From assembly GCF_019127135.1 (NCBI RefSeq), contig NZ_JAHOEA010000097.1, positions 1-6,274 of the forward strand: a stretch of DNA of 6,274 bases. Direction: 5' to 3'. This stretch comes from Segatella copri. Its GTDB lineage: Bacteria; Bacteroidota; Bacteroidia; Bacteroidales; Bacteroidaceae. Positions 1 to 4,977 of the stretch are shown one piece after another; position 1 is the stretch's first letter, and every line of letters begins with the position of its first letter. The notes under the pieces are model-generated. The model saw only the letters and a list, made by a program, of their open reading frames with translations, was not told where the DNA came from and searched no databases. Both the position numbers and the translations under genes were made by a program.

Positions 1-1
1 A

Positions 2-42
2 AAACTGTGTTAAACTACTTTTATTGTAGCTTGACACAGTTT
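2..42 (-). terminator. Strong hairpin, probable intrinsic terminator of the minus-strand operon
   Basis: Bases 2-10 pair with 34-42 (AAACTGTGT/ACACAGTTT, 9 bp). The stem continues through 11-13/31-33 (one G-U pair), one mismatch at 14/30 and 15-18/26-29 (CTAC/GTAG), leaving a 7-base loop. On the minus strand the 3' arm ends in TTTT at the window edge, so a U-tract may continue outside. It lies 45 bases past the lipoprotein stop, where the operon should end. Its sequence also resembles ends of some insertion sequences (see findings), so the terminator role is an inference. Confidence 0.55.
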
Positions 43-86
43 AGTTTACACTCTCGGCTGATGGCTTTTTTATTACCAAATAAATA

Positions 87-485
87 CTATCTCATTTTCC
101 AGGCATCCTTGACCTCTACCATAGGTACCACAATCTGTTCTTTAGTACTGTCACCATACACCACTTGCAGAAAAACATCAGCAACATGATGCGCTGTATC
201 AGCCTTTGCATTCAGGACATTCACCTTAATCATACCTTTATGTTCATCTTGCTGCTGCTCAACAAACATTTCGGCATTCATCAGCAATTGATCCTGATAG
301 CCCTTTGGCAACCGATAAGGTTGATTGTAACCATCTACAAACTCCTTATACTTTCCCTCTAAAAGCAGATCATAATATCCCTTGGCAGCAATACCTGCAA
401 GATAGCCAGGATCAGGTTTCTCCTCCCTACAGGAAGAAAATACCAATCCCACCATGAATATCATAAAAATCAAAAGTTTCTTCAT
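87..485 (-). CDS. Small lipoprotein, DUF4878/NTF2-like type
   Basis: A 132-residue protein that begins with a lipoprotein signal peptide: MKK, a hydrophobic stretch at residues 4-16, then a lipobox-like FSSC with the acylated Cys at 19. The mature part opens with Arg-Glu-Glu-Lys and is otherwise a single small soluble domain. The pattern G-Y-Y-D-L-L-L-E-G-K-Y-K-E-F-V (helix, then short strands) is reminiscent of the DUF4878/NTF2-like lipoproteins common in Bacteroidales; this assignment is from memory of the family. No catalytic residues can be named and the function is unknown. The ATG at 485 lies 39 bases after the der stop with no obvious promoter between, so it is probably co-transcribed with der as the last gene of the operon. 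There is no Shine-Dalgarno sequence; the leader is A-rich (GTATAAAA before ATG), as is usual in this phylum. The stop is TAG. Confidence 0.85.
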   Translation of the reverse strand: MKKLLIFMIFMVGLVFSSCREEKPDPGYLAGIAAKGYYDLLLEGKYKEFVDGYNQPYRLPKGYQDQLLMNAEMFVEQQQDEHKGMIKVNVLNAKADTAHHVADVFLQVVYGDSTKEQIVVPMVEVKDAWKMR

Positions 486-524
486 TTTTATACACTTTGA
501 TTCTGCATTCTTCGCTTCATTTAT

Positions 525-1838
525 TTACTTCTGACGAATGAAGACGTTGATAGGACAGCCATGTAATGACCAGTTCTCACGAATCTTATTCTCCAGAAAA
601 CGGCGATAGTTCTCCTTGACATACTGAGGCAAGTTTGCATAGAATACAAACGAAGGAATCGTTGTATTAGGCAACTGGGTGCAATACTTAATTTTGATAT
701 ACTTACCCTTTATGCTCTGTGGAGGATATGCCTCGATAATAGGCAACATCACCTCATTCAACTTAGAAGTTCCGATATGAGCCTTACGGTTCTGGTAAAC
801 TTCCTTGGCAGTTTCCAATACTCGGAAAATACGCTGCTTAGTCAAGGCTGAAGCAAAGATGATAGGAAAGTCTACGAATGGAGCCATACGCTTGCGGATA
901 GCATTTTCAAAAGTATCAATTACCTTCTGATTCTTCTCCTCAACCAAGTCCCATTTGTTTACTACAACCACCAGACTCTTGTTATTTTTCTGAATCAACT
1001 GGAAGATGTTCATATCCTGGGTTTCGATACCACGGGTAGCATCAAGCATCAGGATGCAGACATCACTATTCTCGATGGCACGGATAGAACGCATCACCGA
1101 ATAGAATTCCAAGTCTTCGCTTACCTTGTTCTTACGACGGATACCGGCTGTATCAACCAGGTAGAAATCGAAACCGAACTTATCATATCTAGTATAGATA
1201 CTGTCACGTGTAGTACCTGCAATTTCTGTCACGATATTACGATCCTCACCAATAAAAGCATTGATAATACTACTCTTACCAGCATTCGGACGACCTACTA
1301 CCGCAAAACGAGGAATATCTTCTTCGATTGCCTCCTCAGGATTGTCCTGAAGTTTGTCCAAAATCATATCAAGCAAATCACCAGTACCACCACCTGTAGC
1401 AGCACTGATACACTGAGGATCACCCAAGCCCAACTTGTAGAACTCAGCAGCCTGATAATACTCAGCACTGTTATCAACCTTGTTAGCAACAAGGATAACA
1501 GGCAATTTGGCACGACGCAAAATAAGCGCCACGTCCTCATCCCAATCAGTAAGGCCCGTGTTAACGTCTACCAGGAAAAGAACCAGGTCAGCCTCTTCGG
1601 TAGCAACAAGCACCTGCTTGCGGATAGCATCTTCAAAAATATCATCAGATTTTACAACCCAACCACCGGTATCAACAACAGAAAATTCTCTACCATTCCA
1701 ACTGCACTTACCATACTGGCGGTCACGAGTAGTACCGGCAGTATCACTAACGATAGCGCGACGTGATTGAGTCAAACGATTAAATAAAGTAGACTTACCC
1801 ACATTAGGGCGTCCTACGATAGCTACTAAATTTGCCAT
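525..1838 (-). CDS. der: Ribosome-assembly GTPase Der (EngA), double G-domain
   Basis: A 437-residue protein with two consecutive GTPase domains and a C-terminal KH-like domain, the layout unique to Der, which assists maturation of the 50S ribosomal subunit. Domain 1 shows G1 GRPNVGKST (9-17), G2 AGTTRD (34-39), G3 DTGG (56-59), G4 NKVD (119-122) and a G5-like SA (145-146) in a glycine-rich stretch. An acidic linker (about 165-175) leads to domain 2: GRPNAGKSS (182-190), AGTTRD (207-212), DTAG (229-232), NKWD (294-297), SAL (330-332). The KH-like domain covers about 355-437. Length matches the common 436-440 residue form. The start ATG at 1838 (MANLVAIVG) puts the P-loop at the usual distance. 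It lies downstream of era, separated by a long structured spacer. A perfect AAGGAGG sits 13 bases ahead, rather far and buried in a hairpin, so translation may be regulated. Confidence 0.98.
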   Translation of the reverse strand: MANLVAIVGRPNVGKSTLFNRLTQSRRAIVSDTAGTTRDRQYGKCSWNGREFSVVDTGGWVVKSDDIFEDAIRKQVLVATEEADLVLFLVDVNTGLTDWDEDVALILRRAKLPVILVANKVDNSAEYYQAAEFYKLGLGDPQCISAATGGGTGDLLDMILDKLQDNPEEAIEEDIPRFAVVGRPNAGKSSIINAFIGEDRNIVTEIAGTTRDSIYTRYDKFGFDFYLVDTAGIRRKNKVSEDLEFYSVMRSIRAIENSDVCILMLDATRGIETQDMNIFQLIQKNNKSLVVVVNKWDLVEEKNQKVIDTFENAIRKRMAPFVDFPIIFASALTKQRIFRVLETAKEVYQNRKAHIGTSKLNEVMLPIIEAYPPQSIKGKYIKIKYCTQLPNTTIPSFVFYANLPQYVKENYRRFLENKIRENWSLHGCPINVFIRQK

Positions 1839-1851
1839 AAACAGTCATTAT

Positions 1852-1870
1852 CCTCCTTCCTTTTAGGAGG
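1852..1870 (-). promoter_or_regulatory. Hairpin sequestering the der Shine-Dalgarno sequence
   Basis: On the minus strand CCTCCTAAAAGGAAGGAGG folds into a 6-bp, GC-rich stem (1870-1865 with 1857-1852) with a 7-base loop. The 3' arm is a full Shine-Dalgarno core (AAGGAGG at 1858-1852) and the 5' arm copies the 16S rRNA anti-Shine-Dalgarno core CCTCC. The SD ends 13 bases before the der ATG and 3 bases before an out-of-frame ATG at 1848. The pairing is directly visible; a regulatory role is an inference. Confidence 0.5.
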
Positions 1871-1980
1871 TATTCAAGGATGTGGTCTCTGCATCCAAGT
1901 TAATAATTTGCCGAAGCTGACCTTGCTCCGGCCCTCGCCCTTTTGGCAAGAGTCACTCCCTCGATTACATTCAGGGAGGA
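1871..1980 (-). other. Structured der leader: four further stem-loops, possible cis-regulatory RNA or dispersed repeat
   Basis: Read on the minus strand, this block folds locally into consecutive hairpins. They are CTCCCT/AGGGAG (1978-1973 with 1961-1956), CTTGCC/GGCGAG with loop AAAAG (1950-1945 with 1939-1934), GCCGGAGC/GCTTCGGC with a 7-base loop (1932-1925 with 1917-1910, one G-U), and GGATG/CATCC (1896-1892 with 1882-1878). It is clearly richer in G+C than the AT-rich spacers elsewhere in the window, and no reading frame explains it. Together with the SD hairpin it forms a block bounded by TCCTCC (1851-1856) and GGAGGA (1975-1980), an inverted pair. I do not recognise it as a named Rfam family. 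It may be a leader RNA controlling der, a small RNA, or a copy of a genome-dispersed element. Confidence 0.45.
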
Positions 1981-1990
1981 GAAGTTGATA

Positions 1991-2096
1991 TTAGTGATTA
2001 GTTTTTAGTGATTAGTGATTAGAACTATGCTAATCACTAATCATTAATCACTGATCATTAATCACTGATCATTAATCACTGATCATTAATCACTAT
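1991..2096. repeat. Inverted and tandem heptamer array (TTAGTGA / TCACTAA)
   Basis: The left half (1991-2022) holds TTAGTGA at 1991, 2005 and 2012 plus TTAG remnants. The right half (2034-2096) is nine consecutive 7-base units of the complementary form: TCACTAA at 2034, then alternating TCATTAA and TCACTGA, ending TCACTAT. The alternation makes a 14-base period, TCATTAATCACTGA, with three perfect copies at 2041, 2055 and 2069 and a partial fourth at 2083. The two halves face each other across AACTATG (2023-2029): 2009-2022 pairs perfectly with 2030-2043 and the helix extends a few bases further. It begins 4 bases beyond the era stop codon. It could form a large RNA or DNA hairpin; there is no U-tract, so it is not a standard terminator. 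Confidence 0.85.
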
Positions 2097-2099
2097 CAA

Positions 2100-2981
2100 T
2101 TATTCCGGATTATATCCAAAGGCATCAAGTTCTCGCTGAGAACTGCGCCAATCCTTATCAACTTTTACGAAAGTCTCCAAGAAGATTTTCTTGTCGAAGA
2201 ACTTTTCCAGAGCCTTACGACTCTCGGTATTCACCTTTTTCAATGCGATACCCTGGTGACCGATGATGATACCCTTTTGTGAATCACGTTCAACATAAAT
2301 CACAGCATTGATGTGGATACGGTTTTCATCTTCCTTAAATCGTTCCACTCTTACCTCTACAGAATAAGGAATTTCCTTATCATAATAGAGCAAAATCTTT
2401 TCTCGGATAATCTCAGAAACGAAGAAACGGGCAGGCTTGTCTGTCAACTGATCCTTATCAAAGAAAGCAGGAGATTCTGGCAAGAGTTCCTTAATGCGCT
2501 TCAAGAGCATATCCGTTCCGAATTTATTCTTCGCTGAGATAGGAAGAATCTCTGCATTAGGCAACAAAGAGTGCCATTTTTCAACAATATCACCCAACTT
2601 CTTCGGATCACTCTGATCAATCTTGTTGATGAGCAAGAGTACAGGAATCTGCATTTTCTTAACCTTTTCCAAGAATTCCATGTTCTTTTCAGGGTTTTCT
2701 ATCACATCAGTCACATAAAGCAGCACATCAGCATCCGCCAATGCACTCTCAGAGAAGGCAAGCATCATCTCCTGCATCTTGTAATTAGGCTTCAAAACAC
2801 CAGGAGTATCAGAAAATACAATCTGCATATCATCAGTATTCACAATACCCATGATACGATGACGGGTTGTCTGAGCCTTAAAAGTTGCAATACTAATACG
2901 TTCACCCACCAATTGATTCATCAAGGTACTTTTTCCCACATTAGGGTTACCTACTATATTTACGAAACCAGCTTTATGCAT
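2100..2981 (-). CDS. era: GTPase Era, 16S rRNA/30S assembly factor
   Basis: A 293-residue GTPase with a C-terminal KH RNA-binding domain, the signature of Era, which binds the 3' end of 16S rRNA and helps 30S subunit maturation. Motifs: G1 GNPNVGKST (11-19), G2 QTTRHRI (37-43), G3 DTPG (58-61), G4 NKID (119-122), G5 SAK (149-151). The KH domain occupies roughly 190-275 with the GxxG loop as GHQG (241-244) inside KGIIIGHQG. Length is normal (E. coli Era is about 300 residues). The start ATG at 2981 gives MHKAGFVNIVG, with the P-loop at the expected distance and no upstream alternative needed. The leader has no Shine-Dalgarno sequence. The gene lies 145 bases after fabH, with a hairpin and a weak promoter candidate between, so it may be expressed both by read-through and on its own. 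The TAA stop is almost touched by the heptamer array. Confidence 0.98.
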   Translation of the reverse strand: MHKAGFVNIVGNPNVGKSTLMNQLVGERISIATFKAQTTRHRIMGIVNTDDMQIVFSDTPGVLKPNYKMQEMMLAFSESALADADVLLYVTDVIENPEKNMEFLEKVKKMQIPVLLLINKIDQSDPKKLGDIVEKWHSLLPNAEILPISAKNKFGTDMLLKRIKELLPESPAFFDKDQLTDKPARFFVSEIIREKILLYYDKEIPYSVEVRVERFKEDENRIHINAVIYVERDSQKGIIIGHQGIALKKVNTESRKALEKFFDKKIFLETFVKVDKDWRSSQRELDAFGYNPE

Positions 2982-2997
2982 AAAAAATTGAATTTAG

Positions 2998-3006
2998 CAA
3001 AATTTA
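2998..3006 (-). promoter_or_regulatory. Weak candidate -7 box for era
   Basis: The minus strand reads TAAATTTTG, one base longer in the spacer than the Bacteroidota consensus TAnnTTTG, and ends 16 bases before the era ATG. No convincing -33 TTTG is seen about 20 bases upstream. Two copies of TTAAGCT (plus strand, 3018-3024 and 3034-3040, 16 bases apart) flank the expected -33 position and might be a binding site. Support is weak. Confidence 0.3.
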
Positions 3007-3043
3007 CTATCAAGAAGTTAAGCTCTATTGTTTTTAAGCTAAA

Positions 3044-3090
3044 GAAACGCATCCTTACTTATTTATAGAGAAATAAGAAAGATGCGTTTC
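3044..3090 (-). terminator. Long hairpin between fabH and era, partial terminator or processing site
   Basis: GAAACGCATC (3044-3053) pairs perfectly with GATGCGTTTC (3081-3090). Inside, CTTATTT (3058-3064) pairs with AAATAAG (3071-3077) around a 6-base loop, with a small internal bulge between the two helices. It starts 36 bases past the fabH stop. On the minus strand the stem is followed only by TTTAGC, a poor U-tract, so full termination is doubtful. It may act as an attenuator, an mRNA 3'-end stabiliser or a processing site. Confidence 0.5.
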
Positions 3091-3126
3091 CTTATATAGA
3101 TAATTATTCTATCCTATTTTTATAGA

Positions 3127-4140
3127 TTACTTTCCGTAAGCAGCGCCATCATACGCCCACTTATAGAAAGAAGCGCCATGTACAAATCCTGCACCAAATG
3201 CTGTGAAGATGACGTTATCGCCCTTCTTCAATTGGCTTTCTGCATCCCAGAGTGCCAATGGAATTGTTGCTGCACTAGTATTTCCATAATGATCGATGTT
3301 TACAACCACCTTATCAAGTGGAATTCCAGCACGCTTGGTTACTGCCTCAATAATACGGAGATTAGCCTCGTGAGGAATTACCCAGTTCACATCATCAGCC
3401 TTCAGGTTGTTCATTTCCATGATTTTCATCACGTCGTTGCTCATATCTGTTACTGCGTAACGGAATACAGTACGACCTTCCTGATAAAGATAATGCAGAC
3501 GATGATCAACTGTAAAATGTGAAGGAGGGCAAACAGAACCACCAGCCTTCATGTGAAGGAAAGGCAAACCTTGTCCATCTGTACGAAGGTATGAGTTCTG
3601 AACTCCAACGTTCTCCTCTTCAGTTGCCTCCACCAAAACCGCACCTGCACCATCTCCGAAGAGAACGCAAGTAGCACGGTCAGTGTAATCTACCAGTGAA
3701 GACATCTTGTCAGCACCAATCACAATAATCTTCTTGTATCTACCACTCTGAATCATGCTTGCAGCAACATCAAGGGTATACAAGAATCCACAGCAAGCAG
3801 CAGAGAAGTCAAATGCAAAAGCATTCTTCAAACCCAGCTTGCCGAGGACGATAGATGCTGTAGAAGGGAACTTATAGTCAGGTGTCGTGGTTGTTACAAT
3901 CAATGCATCGATTGTATCTGGATCCACGCCAGTCTTCTGAATCAACTGCTTGGCAGCTTTACGTGCCAGATAGCTGGTTCCAAGACCTTCCTCTGTAAGG
4001 ATGCGGCGCTCTTTGATACCCACACGGGTGGTAATCCACTCATCTGTAGTATCTACCATGCGAGATAACTCCTCATTGTTGAGGATATATTCTGGCACGT
4101 AGCCACCAACACCTGTAATTACAGCATTAATCTTACCCAT
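3127..4140 (-). CDS. fabH: 3-oxoacyl-[acyl-carrier-protein] synthase III (FabH)
   Basis: A 337-residue thiolase-fold condensing enzyme that starts type II fatty-acid synthesis by joining an acyl-CoA primer to malonyl-ACP, in the cytosol. The catalytic triad is visible: Cys116 in SAACCGF, His257 in IPHEANLRI and Asn287 in HYGNTSAA. The C-terminal glycine motif FGAGF (315-319) is also present. The nucleophile is followed by a second Cys (117), where the E. coli enzyme has Ala, and the His motif is PHEAN rather than PHQAN; both look like lineage variants, not defects. Length is slightly above the E. coli form (317). The ATG at 4140 overlaps the rpmF TAA by one base (TAATG), so translation is probably coupled to rpmF. 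plsX, which separates rpmF and fabH in E. coli, is absent here. Primer preference (acetyl or branched) cannot be read from the sequence. Confidence 0.98.
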   Translation of the reverse strand: MGKINAVITGVGGYVPEYILNNEELSRMVDTTDEWITTRVGIKERRILTEEGLGTSYLARKAAKQLIQKTGVDPDTIDALIVTTTTPDYKFPSTASIVLGKLGLKNAFAFDFSAACCGFLYTLDVAASMIQSGRYKKIIVIGADKMSSLVDYTDRATCVLFGDGAGAVLVEATEEENVGVQNSYLRTDGQGLPFLHMKAGGSVCPPSHFTVDHRLHYLYQEGRTVFRYAVTDMSNDVMKIMEMNNLKADDVNWVIPHEANLRIIEAVTKRAGIPLDKVVVNIDHYGNTSAATIPLALWDAESQLKKGDNVIFTAFGAGFVHGASFYKWAYDGAAYGK

Positions 4141-4325
4141 TATTCAGCTGCTTCCTTAACGATTGCAACCTTACCACGATAGTAACCGCAAGTAGGGCAA
4201 ACAGTGTGGTATACATAGTATGCACCACAGTTAGGGCAAACTGCCAATGTAGGAGCTACTGCCTTATCATGAGTTCTTCTCTTAAGTGTACGTGTCTTTG
4301 ACTGTCTTCTTTTAGGATGTGCCAT
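4140..4325 (-). CDS. rpmF: Large-subunit ribosomal protein bL32
   Basis: A 61-residue, strongly basic protein starting MAHPKRRQSKTR, the hallmark N-terminus of bL32, which binds 23S rRNA in the 50S subunit. It is the zinc-binding (C+) form: CPNC at 30-33 and CPTC at 43-46 give four cysteines at the ribbon spacing. The length is typical. It lies 29 bases after the DUF177 gene, and its stop shares one A with the fabH ATG. The 29-base leader is nearly pure A/T with no Shine-Dalgarno sequence, in line with A-rich initiation regions of Bacteroidota. It should be transcribed from the promoter ahead of DUF177. Confidence 0.98.
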   Translation of the reverse strand: MAHPKRRQSKTRTLKRRTHDKAVAPTLAVCPNCGAYYVYHTVCPTCGYYRGKVAIVKEAAE

Positions 4326-4354
4326 AATTTTTTAAATGTTTAAAATTTTAATTT

Positions 4355-4873
4355 TTATTTTTTCAATTTCAATAGAGCTTCCCAGCGTGGATCTACAGTT
4401 TCCTCTTCTTCCTCACCGCTTCGGGCGGCAGAATGCTCATTGAGCTTTTCAATCATAGCAGGGTTGCATTTTCCAGGTGCATGCACATGCTTGATGGGAA
4501 TATTGAGATCTATAAATTCATAGATAAACCAAGCGACATCGAGCATTCCTTCGTTCTCGGCCACAGTCACCAGTTCATCATCCTCTGAGTACTCTTCTCC
4601 GAATTTTACGACAAGTCTGTCATCAGTCTCAATGGTTTGATCCATATCGTCCAGACAGATGTCGCATGGTATGTGAACCACTCCCTCTGTATGAAAATTG
4701 AGTTCGAAGAAGTCGTCCGTCCTATTGATAGACAGACTACTTGACAACTCGCCTCTCTGAACATCAGGAGCATCGATTGCCTCAAAATATTCATTGGTAA
4801 GCTTAAATTCCTTTTCGGTTATACCTTGAGGTAAAGCTTTCAAATCAATCTTAAAAGAATCTATGTTACACAT
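4355..4873 (-). CDS. DUF177 (YceD-like) protein, ribosome-linked
   Basis: A 172-residue acidic protein with the DUF177/YceD layout: an N-terminal region of mixed strands, a CDIC motif (Cys70, Cys73) after VHIP, a middle stretch D-V-A-W-F-I-Y-E-F-I-D-L-N-I-P, a single further Cys136 in GKCNP, a poly-Glu linker, and the closing DPRWEALLKLK typical of the family. Homologues next to rpmF are linked to 23S rRNA accumulation and large-subunit assembly; the exact reaction is unknown. I chose the ATG at 4873 (MCNIDSF) rather than a TTG two codons upstream, because ATG is favoured and both lie in the same short leader. It is first in the operon DUF177-rpmF-fabH. A strong -7 box lies 30 bases upstream, and a perfect 17-base inverted repeat fills the leader just before the start codon. 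Confidence 0.93.
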   Translation of the reverse strand: MCNIDSFKIDLKALPQGITEKEFKLTNEYFEAIDAPDVQRGELSSSLSINRTDDFFELNFHTEGVVHIPCDICLDDMDQTIETDDRLVVKFGEEYSEDDELVTVAENEGMLDVAWFIYEFIDLNIPIKHVHAPGKCNPAMIEKLNEHSAARSGEEEEETVDPRWEALLKLKK

Positions 4874-4876
4874 ATT

Positions 4877-4893
4877 CAATATATTCTATATTG
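4877..4893. repeat. Perfect inverted repeat in the DUF177 leader
   Basis: CAATATATTCTATATTG consists of 7-base arms around a TTC spacer. It lies between the predicted transcription start (about 4900) and the ATG at 4873, ending 3 bases ahead of the start codon. It could be a protein operator or, as RNA, a weak AU-rich hairpin over the initiation region. No known regulator consensus is recognised. Confidence 0.5.
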
Positions 4894-4903
4894 TTTCGGG
4901 CTG

Positions 4904-4911
4904 CAAAGTTA
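4904..4911 (-). promoter_or_regulatory. Bacteroidota -7 promoter box for DUF177-rpmF-fabH
   Basis: The minus strand reads TAACTTTG followed by C, an exact match to the TAnnTTTG element used by the Bacteroidota primary sigma factor. The predicted start is about 4900, giving a leader near 27 bases. The -33 element is weak: TTTT rather than TTTG about 20 bases upstream. Upstream lie two copies of AAATAATTTTT (4913-4923, 4930-4940; plus strand) 17 bases apart, making a very AT-rich upstream region. Confidence 0.75.
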
Positions 4912-4977
4912 CAAATAATTTTTGAGATAAAATAATTTTTTATGTAAAAATCACTAAAATCACTCATTATTAATTGA

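Noticed and set aside
486..524. Tiny ORF (ATG AAG CGA ...) between der and the lipoprotein gene
   Set aside because: It is about ten codons in a 39-base spacer, with no ribosome-binding signal or conservation evidence.
1984..2046. Intrinsic terminator after era formed by the inverted heptamer arms
   Set aside because: The stem is long but AT-rich and neither strand shows a U-tract after it, so it is reported as a repeat instead.
1991..2096. CRISPR array
   Set aside because: The 7/14-base units are contiguous with no unique spacers, and no cas genes are near.
2571..3068. Plus-strand open frame of 165 codons opposite era
   Set aside because: It lies antisense to a certain era gene, has no recognisable domain and runs through the fabH-era hairpin; it is a shadow frame.
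3178..3522. Plus-strand frame of 114 codons opposite fabH, and similar frames opposite der and the kinase
   Set aside because: All are antisense to well-supported genes, with unlikely compositions and no promoter or leader of their own.
4606..4794. Second minus-strand frame inside DUF177
   Set aside because: It is an overlapping alternative frame with no family resemblance, while the DUF177 frame carries clear motifs.
4874..4879. TTG start for DUF177 two codons upstream
   Set aside because: A normal ATG follows at 4873 with the family-like N-terminus; the TTG lies inside the inverted repeat.
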